A stretch of DNA of 64,000 nt from JBDHTQ01 sp039808765 (GTDB lineage Bacteria; Pseudomonadota; Alphaproteobacteria; UBA2400). How positions within the stretch are numbered: position 1 is the first letter of the stretch; the number at the start of each line of letters is the position of its first letter. This document shows, piece by piece, positions 6,684 through 16,195 of the stretch. The notes beneath the pieces are model-generated. The model was not told where the DNA came from. It made no database searches and saw only the letters and a program-made list of their open reading frames with translations. The stretch spans positions 124,001 to 188,000 of the forward strand of contig JBDHTQ010000003.1 in assembly GCA_039808765.1 (NCBI GenBank). The letters run 5' to 3'. The translations under genes and the position numbers were made by a program.

Positions 6684-8954
6684 TTAAGTAATGGTTTGAT
6701 GTTTGTTTTGATGTAAAAGCAAAGCGTGAAGTGTTGGGTTGAAAAGCGCTTGTGCTTCGGCAGATGTGAAGCTTGCAACATGGGTTCGACCAAGCCGAAT
6801 AGCTGTCGGTGGTTGCTCACCCCGATAAAGCGGGCGGGATAAGAGCGGTGCGATCAAATTTTGACGGACAAAATTAAAGTCTATCGCGAGGCCAGTTTCT
6901 CGCCCCAATTGAACGAGGCTGCGTGCAGAATACGCGTTGCCAAGACCGACAAATGGAACATAAATCGCATCGTTGAGCCGCGTGCATAGCGTGCACAAAG
7001 CAGGATCACCAAGCAATCGGACCAATGATTCACATCCTGCAGGCACATCGGGCCGTGAGCCTAATCCGACATGATAACTATACGCTTGACGCGAGAAGGC
7101 ATAGGGGTCGCGTGCATCGGTTGTACGAACGATGATTTCAAGCGATTGGCGCAACTCTTTAGAGAGATCTTGCAAAAACGGTTCAGCAGCAAGCAGCGCA
7201 CGATTCTGCAGATGGAAGATTTTATATTCTCCGTCAACCCTATTGCCTTTACCAGTATGATGCCAATGGCAAATCAGGGCACCGAGCAAAATTAGTCCGC
7301 GTGCAAGCGGGCTGGATGCTGTTGCCTTGCGCGATGTCGCTCTAATTCCCAGAAAATCGGTAATCAGCACGAGATCGAGAATATGATGGCGATTGTGATA
7401 TGGGTTACGGTCGTTATGGGGAAGGTCGTCCAGCGTGCCACTGCCGACGCCTTCGTCAATTTGTTTTGCAATATTTATTGCCGCTTGGGCAACAGCGTGT
7501 TCGGGATCAATTGTGATGGCCTCGAGCAAATATGTTGTAACGGCAGAGATAAGCGGGCCTGTGACATTGTGGAGGCGAATAATCGTTTCGACACACTGTT
7601 CGACAAGTGTTAGGCGAGAGGCAAACTCTGACGAGATGCCGGGCATTATTTTTTCCAGGCTACGCGTTTTCATCGTAAAAGGTGGATCATCAAAATAGCC
7701 TGATTGTTCCAGTGTGTCTTTGAGTGCAAGAATTGATTCGTCGGTAATGGTTGATTCTGATTTTTCTGCTGCCTTACCAAGTGCGGTCGCTTCTTCCTTA
7801 ACCTCACTAAAAACAGAAAGATCGATAGAGTTTGTAATACCATCTGCTGATGCTGTTTCTTGGGTATCTTCCCCCATTTCCTTCAAAAGCTCGGCATGTC
7901 CCAGAACAATGTCGACCAAATTCGGATTAAAAAATTGTCCGGGAATAGAATGAAAGCCTATGTAAAATCCCTGCTTCTCGAATGAAAGTGGTGCACGCAC
8001 ATCTGAGGGGCGACGCGCGCGCCCCAGAACATGATGCATTTGGGCGATAAAGTCTTTTTGCCCGATGGGGCGTGCCCACTCGTCCTGCAGCGCTCGACTT
8101 TTAAGGGCAGCGTAATCGGTTGTTAAGCCAAACAGCGGCAATGCTTCAGCATCGCAAAGCATGCTAGCAAGATTAACTGTCAGAGCATGCTCTGGGTCAC
8201 TTAGTTTTTCGATCGCTTCCATTCCCGCGGGCAATATCGGTGCAGGGCCTTTTTTTTCAGATCGATACCATTGAGACAGTGCGCGGGTAAAATTATGTGG
8301 CCCTGATATATCACTGCCAAGTAGAATTAATTCTAATTGGCTGCGCTGCACCGGAGTGAGATTTTTCAGATAAGGATCTGACATGGTCAGAATATGTTTT
8401 TCTATCTGAAAGTGTTCATCCATGTTGCGTGTGCCGGGGTGGTGCCATTGTTGAATCAGGGCAGACAACATTAACAGCAATCGTGCTTCAGGAAAAAGCG
8501 CATGGTCAAGGCGGCGTTCCAGCAGGGCCAGTGTGTGTGCGCACATCATTGTTTCAAAGGCGTGCTGGGCGGTATGATAGCTGTTATGCGGATTATCCCC
8601 CACACCTTGATCGAAGGCGATGGCAATCTGCTCTCCAGCCTCACGTATTTCTTTAAGGTCTTGTATTGGTTGGGCAAAGGCGCTGATCAATCGCCATGTA
8701 AGCGATAAAAGCGGGCCGCTCGTTTGGCCCATTTTATAAAATGTATAAGTTAAGGCTCCGGCAACACTTTCCGGGGTGAGGTGGTCCGGTAAGACAAAGG
8801 GTGGATTACCGAACTGCACGCCAGCTTTAAGCAGCGTGTGGGCGTAGGCATCAACTGAAGCACGAAATTGATCAAGTTCCTGCCCTTCCAACAACCGAAC
8901 AGTGGGAAGTGGATCTGAAAGAGCTGAAAGTTCAATACCGTCGTCGCGCATCAT
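6684..8954 (-). CDS. Tandem-duplicated HD/cyclic-nucleotide-PDE-like protein with degenerate metal motif
   Basis: 756 residues made of two related halves (about 30-340 and 430-750). Each has NPxxxxYHxxxH or NPYHNRHH, then ALIxxWHHxG, then a helix with LEI or LELI..D, then a conserved Asp (LCDAEALPLFGL; LNDAIYVPFVGL). The order resembles class I phosphodiesterases (HNxxH, HDxxHPG, ATD, Asp), but the HD pair is QQ in half one and CH in half two, and the next Asp is His in both. Catalytic activity as a normal PDE is therefore doubtful. A charged Ser/Glu linker joins the halves. Soluble, no signal. Role unknown. Confidence 0.65.
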   Translation of the reverse strand: MMRDDGIELSALSDPLPTVRLLEGQELDQFRASVDAYAHTLLKAGVQFGNPPFVLPDHLTPESVAGALTYTFYKMGQTSGPLLSLTWRLISAFAQPIQDLKEIREAGEQIAIAFDQGVGDNPHNSYHTAQHAFETMMCAHTLALLERRLDHALFPEARLLLMLSALIQQWHHPGTRNMDEHFQIEKHILTMSDPYLKNLTPVQRSQLELILLGSDISGPHNFTRALSQWYRSEKKGPAPILPAGMEAIEKLSDPEHALTVNLASMLCDAEALPLFGLTTDYAALKSRALQDEWARPIGQKDFIAQMHHVLGRARRPSDVRAPLSFEKQGFYIGFHSIPGQFFNPNLVDIVLGHAELLKEMGEDTQETASADGITNSIDLSVFSEVKEEATALGKAAEKSESTITDESILALKDTLEQSGYFDDPPFTMKTRSLEKIMPGISSEFASRLTLVEQCVETIIRLHNVTGPLISAVTTYLLEAITIDPEHAVAQAAINIAKQIDEGVGSGTLDDLPHNDRNPYHNRHHILDLVLITDFLGIRATSRKATASSPLARGLILLGALICHWHHTGKGNRVDGEYKIFHLQNRALLAAEPFLQDLSKELRQSLEIIVRTTDARDPYAFSRQAYSYHVGLGSRPDVPAGCESLVRLLGDPALCTLCTRLNDAIYVPFVGLGNAYSARSLVQLGRETGLAIDFNFVRQNLIAPLLSRPLYRGEQPPTAIRLGRTHVASFTSAEAQALFNPTLHALLLHQNKHQTIT

Positions 8955-9066
8955 TTGGTCAGGAATATTAACACATTGGCAAGGATTTGCTATGTGTCCT
9001 TTAACAGTATCAGACGATAGGGTTAAAAAGGTCGTAAGGATGACTTATTTAAAGTGCTGAAAAGCA

Positions 9067-11190
9067 TTAATTTTGGTCTGTATTGTCCCCCACAAGACCA
9101 TTGATCACGCCATCAAAGCTTTGATCGTTGGTTGGACGCTGAACGTTGTCGAGTGAAGAGTCGGGATTTTCATGATCTGCTGACGGTTCAGGCAATACAT
9201 CAGGGGTATTTAGAGTGTCAGAAACAGCAGCATTGTTCGTTTCTTCGTTTTGGTTGGCAGGGGTGGTGGGATTCATTTCATCCTGATATGATTCATCTGC
9301 GGGCATAAGTCCGGCTTCCACAAGGGGGTTGATACCTTCATCCATTTTTGTGCGGCTGCTTTCGCTTACGTTCCACGTAATTGAATCTGTGGCAAGGGGG
9401 CGCGCGGGTTGAGAAGATTCGACCACTTGCATCATATTTTTCCACGCATGGGCGGGTAGGCTGCCGCCCGTCACCTTTTTCATGGGGGAGTTATCATCAT
9501 TTCCCATCCAGACGCCCGCGATGTAATCAGCTGTAAACCCCATAAACCATGCATCGCGAAAGGATTGGCTGGTCCCGGTTTTTCCCGCTACAACATAGCC
9601 GGGCAGGGCTGCGGCTGTTCCCGTTCCATAATTGACCACACCTTTCATCATGTCGACCAACATAGCTACTGCTTGAGGGGGGGCAACCTGACCTAAGCCT
9701 GAGGTTTGTCTTTTCCAAAGCAGACGGCCATTTTCTGCCCGAATCATGATGATGCCATACGGTTCAACTGCCATTCCTCCGTTTGCAAAGCTGGCGTAAG
9801 CACTGGTCAATTGCAGCAGAGTTACTTCAGAGGTTCCCAATGCATAGGAAAGCCCGGCATTTTTGGGAGTGGGGAGGCCAAGTTTTTTGGCAACGGCTTG
9901 CGTGGCAGGGATGCCTGTTTCGTGCAGCAAACGCACGGCGACGGTGTTCAATGATTTTGCCAGAGCCTCGCGCATGGGCACCCAGCCTTCATACTGAGTG
10001 GTGTAATTGTCAGGGGCATAATTACCAATTGAAATGGGCGCATCTTCTACCAGTGTTTCTGGCGTAAATCCGGCATTTTCAATTGCGCTCAAGTAGATAA
10101 CGGGTTTGAATGATGAACCTGGTTGGCGTTTGGCTTGTACCGCTCGATTGAATTGGCTGCTGTTCCAGTCTTTTCCTCCCACCATGGCACGAATGGCTCC
10201 ATCGGGCGAAAGAATAATTGCTGCACCTTGTGTGACGTGTTTTGCTGCGCCATCTCGAACGCCGTTGTTGATGGCGGATTCAGCCGCTTTTTGGAAAGAA
10301 GAACGCAACGTGGTTTGAATAATAATATCACCATGATCCGGGCCAATATAATCGGTCACCTGATCCATAACCCAGTCGGCAAAGTAACGGCCATAGCTGT
10401 TCATGCCCCCTGCGGTGCGCCGTGGAGGCAAAACTGTATCCTTAAGTGACTGTGCTTCATCTTCTTTCAAAAAGCCTGCATCAATCATCGCTTGAATAAC
10501 GGTCTTCGCGCGCTCGGCGGCAAGACCGGGATTGTTGGCAGGAGAGTAGCGGGTGGGGGCTTTCAACAGTCCGGCGATGGTTGCGGATTCGCGCAAGGTT
10601 AACTGGCTTGCGCCTTTGTTGTAATAAACTTTAGCTGCAGCATCGACACCATACGCACCACCGCCCAAGTACACGCGGTTGAGGTATGATGTTAGAATTT
10701 CATCTTTCGTAAATTTTGCCTCAAGCCAGATTGCGAGCATGGCTTCTTGAATTTTGCGTTTCAGGCTTTTCTCAGGTGTAAGAAAAAGGTTTTTCGCTAA
10801 TTGCTGGGTAATCGTAGAGCCACCCTGCACTGCGCGTCCTGACACTAAATTAATGGTTATTGCTCGAATCAAACCGATGGGATCAATACCAAAGTGATAA
10901 TAAAAACGCCGATCCTCTACCGCCAGCACGGCATGAACAAGATGAGGGGGAAGGTCTTCAAGCTTAACCATTGTGCCGGTAATTTCACCATACCGCGCAA
11001 TCAGTGAACCATCTTCAGCCAGCACCGTCACAGACGGCTGTCGGGAAATCGACGCCGTATCAATAATCCCGGGAAGCTCGCTGCCATACCACGCGAGGAC
11101 TGAAATAACAAAAATACCCACCCAGATTCCGACTAAAAGCGCAATGCGAACAAGGCGATGTGAAAAAAAAGAGCGGAGGCGTTGAGACAT
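9067..11190 (-). CDS. mrcA: Class A penicillin-binding protein (PBP1A family)
   Basis: Bifunctional peptidoglycan synthase anchored in the inner membrane. A single membrane helix (about 13-35) precedes a glycosyltransferase GT51 domain (EDRRFYYHFG with the catalytic Glu, then GSTITQQLAKN). The transpeptidase domain has SSFK (active Ser) and KTGTS. An acidic, Asn/Pro-rich tail of about 90 residues ends the protein. The frame extends to 11256, but MSQRLRSFF at 11190 places the basic residues directly before the membrane helix and is the natural start. It is a monocistronic-looking minus-strand gene, divergent from deoC. Confidence 0.92.
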   Translation of the reverse strand: MSQRLRSFFSHRLVRIALLVGIWVGIFVISVLAWYGSELPGIIDTASISRQPSVTVLAEDGSLIARYGEITGTMVKLEDLPPHLVHAVLAVEDRRFYYHFGIDPIGLIRAITINLVSGRAVQGGSTITQQLAKNLFLTPEKSLKRKIQEAMLAIWLEAKFTKDEILTSYLNRVYLGGGAYGVDAAAKVYYNKGASQLTLRESATIAGLLKAPTRYSPANNPGLAAERAKTVIQAMIDAGFLKEDEAQSLKDTVLPPRRTAGGMNSYGRYFADWVMDQVTDYIGPDHGDIIIQTTLRSSFQKAAESAINNGVRDGAAKHVTQGAAIILSPDGAIRAMVGGKDWNSSQFNRAVQAKRQPGSSFKPVIYLSAIENAGFTPETLVEDAPISIGNYAPDNYTTQYEGWVPMREALAKSLNTVAVRLLHETGIPATQAVAKKLGLPTPKNAGLSYALGTSEVTLLQLTSAYASFANGGMAVEPYGIIMIRAENGRLLWKRQTSGLGQVAPPQAVAMLVDMMKGVVNYGTGTAAALPGYVVAGKTGTSQSFRDAWFMGFTADYIAGVWMGNDDNSPMKKVTGGSLPAHAWKNMMQVVESSQPARPLATDSITWNVSESSRTKMDEGINPLVEAGLMPADESYQDEMNPTTPANQNEETNNAAVSDTLNTPDVLPEPSADHENPDSSLDNVQRPTNDQSFDGVINGLVGDNTDQN

Positions 11191-11456
11191 GTTAAGTGAC
11201 CTGATCAATAAGAAAGTTTTGTAAGCTTCTATGCTGATAACAGATTGTTTGGTCAAAAACGAGTTTTTTACCTGTAGGAAATCAGGGCATTTTGTCTCTT
11301 TGTGCAGAAAAATTTGATTTTGACGCTGGATTAATAGAAAAACCGGCCTACTCTTCCTAGAGCGGGGGATTGTACAGGGTTCACGCAGAAGGAGCCTTTC
11401 CCGTCAGTTTTTGTAAACTGTTAAAATTAAAATCTCTAAACCCACGGGAGGGCATT

Positions 11457-12233
11457 ATGGCCAAATATCACCTTCACGCAGCACACCCGTTTTACAAGCG
11501 ATTGATATCGCTCATCGATCTTACGCGGCTTGGGCTTCCCTGCTCAGACGAAGAAGTTTCTGCTGTTTGTGCGCATGGGGCAAAACGGCAGGTTGCGGCG
11601 ATTTGTTTACCTTGGGAGAAGGTGGAAGCAGCCCGATCCGTGTTAACCCAGCGAAATTCACCAAAAATCAGTGCTTTTTACACACTTCCCGAGGCAGGTG
11701 AGCTGCCTGAATTGCCTGACGCTGCTGACGAGCTTGAAGTCTTGGTCTCATGGAAAGCCTATGAAAAGCATGACGCCCGTTCACTTTTGGCCCAATTATC
11801 TGAAATTCGCTCGTTATGGTGCGATAAGACCATGAAAGTCGTGATTGATGCCACCATGGCGCCCTCGTTAAGAATTTTGCGCGAACTCTGTGATCGCTCG
11901 ATTGATGTGGGGGCTGATTTTATTGTTGCTGCAACCAGCAAAAGGGAGCGGCCACACGCGAAAGAATCTTTAGAAGTTTTTTGCTCGGCCAGTCAATCTG
12001 TTGGTAAGCAAATTGGGATTAAGATTTCCGGGGGATTGCAGTGTATCGAGGATGCCAGACAGTTTGTAAACCTGATTGAAAGCCGAATGGGGTTGGGTTG
12101 GGTAGAATCGCAGCATTTTCGCTTGGGATGCAGTCAATTGCTCGATGATTTGGAGGGTTTTCGTGATACTTTTACCGCAGGAACTGATTCGCCTCAAGAG
12201 AGATGGAAAAATACTCTCGCCGCAGCACATTGA
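11457..12233 (+). CDS. deoC: DeoC-like aldolase lacking the Schiff-base lysine
   Basis: Related to deoxyribose-phosphate aldolase (deoxyribose-5-P to acetaldehyde and glyceraldehyde-3-P). Fold landmarks are clear: LIDLTRLG near the start, AAICLPW, KVVIDATM, GADFIV, GIKISGG and the final FRLGCSQLL. Against E. coli DeoC as I recall it, the lysine that forms the Schiff base (FIK in GADFIKTSTG, K167) is Val here, and the Asp102 position is Glu (DELEV), while the second lysine (K201, in GIKISGG) is kept. Start chosen at 11457, behind GGGAGG, rather than 11370. It overlaps deoA, so the pair is a nucleoside-salvage operon. Activity is uncertain. Confidence 0.85.
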   Translation: MAKYHLHAAHPFYKRLISLIDLTRLGLPCSDEEVSAVCAHGAKRQVAAICLPWEKVEAARSVLTQRNSPKISAFYTLPEAGELPELPDAADELEVLVSWKAYEKHDARSLLAQLSEIRSLWCDKTMKVVIDATMAPSLRILRELCDRSIDVGADFIVAATSKRERPHAKESLEVFCSASQSVGKQIGIKISGGLQCIEDARQFVNLIESRMGLGWVESQHFRLGCSQLLDDLEGFRDTFTAGTDSPQERWKNTLAAAH

Positions 12234-13431
12234 GGACTTTGTTAAAGGAGTCAGTACCGGGCGCGTGAATGTGGCGCAAATTTCAGCTTTCTGTATGGCC
12301 GTTCTTTGGCGCGGTTTAAATTTAGCCGAGCGTGTTGCTCTAACCAACGCCATGGCACATTCAGGGTCAATGTTGCAGTGGTCGGTCAATGGGCCGGTGA
12401 TTGATAAGCACTCAACCGGTGGGGTAGGGGATAAGACAAGTTTAATTTTAGCTCCATTGCTGGCTTCATGCGGTGTGTACGTGCCGATGATTGCCGGACG
12501 CGGGTTAGGGCACACGGGGGGTACATGGGACAAGCTTGAAAGTATTCCTGGATATCGTGTGCAGCCAGGCAAAGAGCGTTTTCAGGAAATTGTCAGTACA
12601 TTGGGGTGTGCGATTATTGGCCAGTCCAGCGAATTGGCGCCCGCCGACCGTCGTATGTATGCAGTACGTGACGTTACGGCGACGGTCGAATCTCTTGATC
12701 TTATTACAGCATCCATTCTCTCCAAAAAAATTGCGGCTGGTCTTGAGGGGCTGGTTATGGATGTAAAATTCGGGTCTGGAGCATTTATTAAAGATCCGCT
12801 TGAATCGCAAGCGCTCGCTAATAGCTTGGAATCTGTTGGGCGGGGGGCTGGGCTTAAAATGACGTGTCGCTTGACCGACATGAATCAAGTGTTGGGGGAT
12901 ACAGCCGGTAATGCGCTGGAGGTCTTCGAATGTGTTGAATGGTTGCGAACGGGCAAAGCCAAAAACAAGCGCTTAGAATCGATCACACTTGATTTGGCCA
13001 GCGATATGCTTCTTTTGTCTGGTCTCTACACTCAACGTGATGAAGCGTTGAAAAAATGTCGTGTCCAATTAGAAAATGGCCACGCGGCAGAAAAATTCTC
13101 CCAGATGGTGGCTGCGCAAGCAGGGCCAACGGATTTTCTTGAAAATGCGGAAAGCTATCTTCCCGCAGCGCCGATCATCCAGCCGCTTTTTGCTAAAAAG
13201 AACGATAAAACGGTGCATAAAATGAATGTTTATGAGATTGGCATGGCCATTGTGGCGCTGGGAGGGGGGCGAACCAGTCAGGGACAAAAAATCGATCATG
13301 CTGTGGGTCTTTCGCATGTTTGTGATCTTGGGGCGTCAACCGATGCACCCCTTGCCTTTATCCATGCGCGCAGCAAAAAAGATGCTGCAGCAGCTGCTGA
13401 ACGGTTGCTGGGGGCGATTGAGGTTGTCTGA
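12163..13431 (+). CDS. deoA: Thymidine phosphorylase
   Basis: Splits thymidine or deoxyuridine with phosphate into base and deoxyribose-1-phosphate. The phosphate and nucleoside signature KHSTGGVGDKTSL is intact, as are MIAGRGLGHTGGTWDKLE, SLAPADRRMYAVRDVTATV, VMDVKFGSGAF and the C-terminal GGGR loop. The GTG at 12163 is preferred over the ATG at 12145: the ribosome site GGAGGG (12152-12157) lies between them, and the E. coli protein begins at the same place (LAQEIIRKKRDG). It starts inside the deoC 3' end (71-nt overlap), so translation is coupled. Confidence 0.93.
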   Translation: MILLPQELIRLKRDGKILSPQHIEDFVKGVSTGRVNVAQISAFCMAVLWRGLNLAERVALTNAMAHSGSMLQWSVNGPVIDKHSTGGVGDKTSLILAPLLASCGVYVPMIAGRGLGHTGGTWDKLESIPGYRVQPGKERFQEIVSTLGCAIIGQSSELAPADRRMYAVRDVTATVESLDLITASILSKKIAAGLEGLVMDVKFGSGAFIKDPLESQALANSLESVGRGAGLKMTCRLTDMNQVLGDTAGNALEVFECVEWLRTGKAKNKRLESITLDLASDMLLLSGLYTQRDEALKKCRVQLENGHAAEKFSQMVAAQAGPTDFLENAESYLPAAPIIQPLFAKKNDKTVHKMNVYEIGMAIVALGGGRTSQGQKIDHAVGLSHVCDLGASTDAPLAFIHARSKKDAAAAAERLLGAIEVV

Positions 13432-13597
13432 TCAGGCCCTCACAATCTTTCATTAGTCCCGTATGATCTGCGGATACGCACTTAAGAAGTGGACTGATTT
13501 TCTCCCGTCTGATCCGATCTATGGGTTGCGGCAAAAGTATCCTTGCTCTAGGTTCATTAATCAGAGAAAAGAAGCAATGAACCGGATGGAGGGCAAA

Positions 13598-14131
13598 ATG
13601 CGTATTGGTTTTCGGATGATGGGTCTTGCAGCTTTGGGGATGTCTGCTTTTTTTTGTGCTCCTTTTTCTGCGGCTCATGCTGCGGATGATGTAAAAAATC
13701 TTGGCGCTTTCAAAGACTGGAGCGCGTATCTTTATTCCGATGCAGATAGCAAAGTTTGCTTTGTTGCAGCTAAACCTGATAAAAGTTTGCCAGCAGGTTT
13801 GCGCCGCGGCGATGTTTATGCCCAAGTTACCCATCGTACCAAAGAAAAAACATACGGCGTTTTTAGCGTGATAGCAGGCTATACATTTAAACCGAATAGC
13901 GAGGCCAAATTGACCATTGGTAATCAAAGCTTTCCCCTTGTAACGCAAGGCGATAGTGCTTGGGCGCGGGATGAAGAAACAGATCGAGCGATTGCGGCCG
14001 CGATTCGAGGGGGTAGCAAAATGACCATTGAAGGTGTGTCGTCACGGGGAACAAAAACTACCGATACGTACTCACTTTCTGGTTCATCGGCAGCAATGGC
14101 CGCGATCAACAAAGCTTGCGGCGCACCTTAA
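13598..14131 (+). CDS. IalB-family (invasion-associated locus B) periplasmic protein
   Basis: A 177-residue exported protein. The signal peptide ends at AAHA before ADDVKN. The body shows the family pattern: FKDWSAYLY, a KVCF/VAAKP strand, RRGDVYAQVTHR, a GYTFK turn, W.RDEETD, GGSKMTIEGVSSRGTKTTDTYSLSG and a C-terminal ACG cysteine that would pair with the early Cys. IalB proteins are periplasmic and common in Alphaproteobacteria; the name comes from Bartonella and does not prove a role in invasion. The start at 13598 follows GGAGGG; 13577 is an alternative. Confidence 0.82.
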   Translation: MRIGFRMMGLAALGMSAFFCAPFSAAHAADDVKNLGAFKDWSAYLYSDADSKVCFVAAKPDKSLPAGLRRGDVYAQVTHRTKEKTYGVFSVIAGYTFKPNSEAKLTIGNQSFPLVTQGDSAWARDEETDRAIAAAIRGGSKMTIEGVSSRGTKTTDTYSLSGSSAAMAAINKACGAP

Positions 14132-14241
14132 AATCTCTTTCATAATTTTTCTTCCAAGCGGTGCTTGTGAGAAAAGCGTGACAAAGGCCTCTCTTTTTGT
14201 GTAAAGAAAGGGATAGATTACTCTTCCATCAGGAGCACGTT

Positions 14242-15414
14242 ATGGGCGCCGACTATCACGCGCGAGCTTTTGCCACCCCGACACTTTTGCCCGACGGTAA
14301 AAGAGGCTTGGTGGGCCTTGATCGCGCCGAGCTTATTGCGTTGTTTAAGGAAATTGGCCTCGAATCATTTCGGGCAAAGCAGGTGTGGCACTGGATTTAT
14401 CATCGCGGGATCACAGATTTTTCTCAAATGACGAATCTTGCAAAGCCCGTACGTGAAAAAATGGCCGAGCATTTTGTTGTCGATCGTCCCATTGTGCAAA
14501 CAGCCCAACTCTCGGAAGACGGGACGCGCAAATGGTTGCTCAAATGGCCTGATGGCAACATGATTGAGACAGTACACATCCCTGAAGAAGATCGTGGAAC
14601 CTTGTGCGTCTCTTCACAAGTGGGTTGTACGCTGACCTGTCGGTTTTGCCATACGGGTACGCAAATGCTGGTCCGCAATCTGGGTGCGAATGAAATTGTG
14701 GGGCAATTAATGCTTGCGCGGGATGTGTTGGACGAATGGAATAAGCCCATCGAAAATCGTATGGTTTCCAACATCGTGATGATGGGAATGGGTGAACCGC
14801 TCTATAATTACGAAAACGTAGCCAAAGCCTTGAAAATTGTTATGGATGGTGAAGGTATTGCTATTTCAAAACGAAAAATAACGCTCTCAACCTCTGGTGT
14901 TGTGCCTTTAATTAAACAATGCGGGGCTGATTTAGGGGTTAATCTGGCCATCAGCCTTCACGCTGTGACGGATGAGGTGCGTAGCAAAATCGTGCCCATT
15001 AATCGTAAATATCCAATCAAAGAACTGATGCAAGCATGCCGTGATTACCCATCAGCAGGCAATACACGGCGCATAACTTTTGAATATGTGATGTTGAAAG
15101 ATGTTAATGACAGTGATGCTGATGCGCGCGCGCTGGTCAAATTGCTTCATGGATTGCCAGCCAAGGTCAATCTTATTCCCTTCAATCCATGGCCAGGCTC
15201 GCCATTTGAATGCTCGAGCTGGAATCGTATTGAAGCCTTTGGTGCGATCATTAATGATGCCGGTTACGCCAGCCCCGTTCGGCGTCCCCGCGGTCGTGAT
15301 ATTCTTGCCGCGTGTGGTCAATTGAAATCCGAATCGATGCGACTATCTGCCAGCGAGCGGGCCGCAATGGATCAGCGCATAGCATTAAAAGAAGCCGAGC
15401 AGGGTTTGTGCTAA
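14242..15414 (+). CDS. rlmN: 23S rRNA (A2503-C2)/tRNA (A37-C2) methyltransferase
   Basis: Radical-SAM methylase that puts a methyl group on C2 of adenosine 2503 of 23S rRNA. The cluster motif CxxxCxxC is present as CTLTCRFC, followed by HTGTQ. The catalytic C-terminal cysteine lies in AACGQL. MGMGEPLYNYENV and NLAISLHA are SAM and substrate motifs of the family. The start at 14242 is placed behind AGGAG; the frame opens upstream at 14197 without a ribosome site. Length 390 residues is normal. Likely transcribed alone. Confidence 0.95.
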   Translation: MGADYHARAFATPTLLPDGKRGLVGLDRAELIALFKEIGLESFRAKQVWHWIYHRGITDFSQMTNLAKPVREKMAEHFVVDRPIVQTAQLSEDGTRKWLLKWPDGNMIETVHIPEEDRGTLCVSSQVGCTLTCRFCHTGTQMLVRNLGANEIVGQLMLARDVLDEWNKPIENRMVSNIVMMGMGEPLYNYENVAKALKIVMDGEGIAISKRKITLSTSGVVPLIKQCGADLGVNLAISLHAVTDEVRSKIVPINRKYPIKELMQACRDYPSAGNTRRITFEYVMLKDVNDSDADARALVKLLHGLPAKVNLIPFNPWPGSPFECSSWNRIEAFGAIINDAGYASPVRRPRGRDILAACGQLKSESMRLSASERAAMDQRIALKEAEQGLC

Positions 15415-15589
15415 ACTTTTCATTTGGGGATGGAAAAACGAGTTGCATTTTGGGGCTTAAATCTTTTAGGGTGCGCGTTCTTAAGGGCATAATGCCAAAA
15501 ATGATTTAAATTTATTGTGCAAATACGGCCAATTTTTGTAAGTCGTGTGTGCATGGATAAGTCTTATTTACATCCCAGGAGGACATATT

Positions 15590-16078
15590 GTGCTAAGAAT
15601 CAATAATCATTTGAAAATGTTTCTTTTTTTGAAGTTGGTCGCTACAGCTGAGAGGGACAAAAATCATTGGGGTCAAAAGATTGTAGCTTGGAATGAAAAT
15701 GCGCCCAAAGCTAAAAAAGATTTAGGATATCGTTTTTGTGAAGCTAGTTTAAACATAGCACTGTTAGAATTGAAGCTAATAGAAAATGTTATGACTGACC
15801 AGTATTTTATGTCGCCAGAGCAAGAAAGCGTGCGCATGGGAACCTTGGTTTCCTTGTTTAATAATGATGAAAAGTGGCGTGAGGAAGCCTGTTATTTCTT
15901 AATAGCACCTGTTTGTTCATGTAAAAAAATTATTGTCGATGGAGTTTTTGTTAATGTGGTTACGCCTGAATCAGAGTTGGGAGCAAGGTTGATGGGAAAA
16001 GCAATACAAGATGTAATTCTTCTCCCCGCTTCAAAAAGACAGGGAATGCAAAAATATACCATTTCCTATATTGGTTAG
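15590..16078 (+). CDS. Protein with a GreA/GreB-like C-terminal domain
   Basis: About 162 residues from a GTG start at 15590, preceded at 7 nt by AGGAGG, which decides the start over the ATG upstream at 15545. The last 40 residues (VTPESELGARLMGKAIQDVI..., then YTISYI) match the Gre-factor C-terminal layout SP.S.LG.ALLGK..GD.. .Y.I. The middle (RMGTLVSLFN, ACYFLIAP) fits the preceding beta strands. The N-terminal part is predicted helical, but the acidic hairpin tip that cleaves transcripts in Gre factors is not obvious. Could be a Gre/Rnk-type factor binding RNA polymerase. Divergent; moderate confidence. Confidence 0.55.
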   Translation: MLRINNHLKMFLFLKLVATAERDKNHWGQKIVAWNENAPKAKKDLGYRFCEASLNIALLELKLIENVMTDQYFMSPEQESVRMGTLVSLFNNDEKWREEACYFLIAPVCSCKKIIVDGVFVNVVTPESELGARLMGKAIQDVILLPASKRQGMQKYTISYIG

Positions 16079-16195
16079 CATTTGTTTAGAAAGCTTAGGA
16101 TTGCGTGTTACCGCTCTGCGCTTTTTTGTTTTATGAGCGAAAAAATCTTTTCTCGGAGGCATTTTTCTCTGCTATATCCCGTAAGGGAGGGAAAA

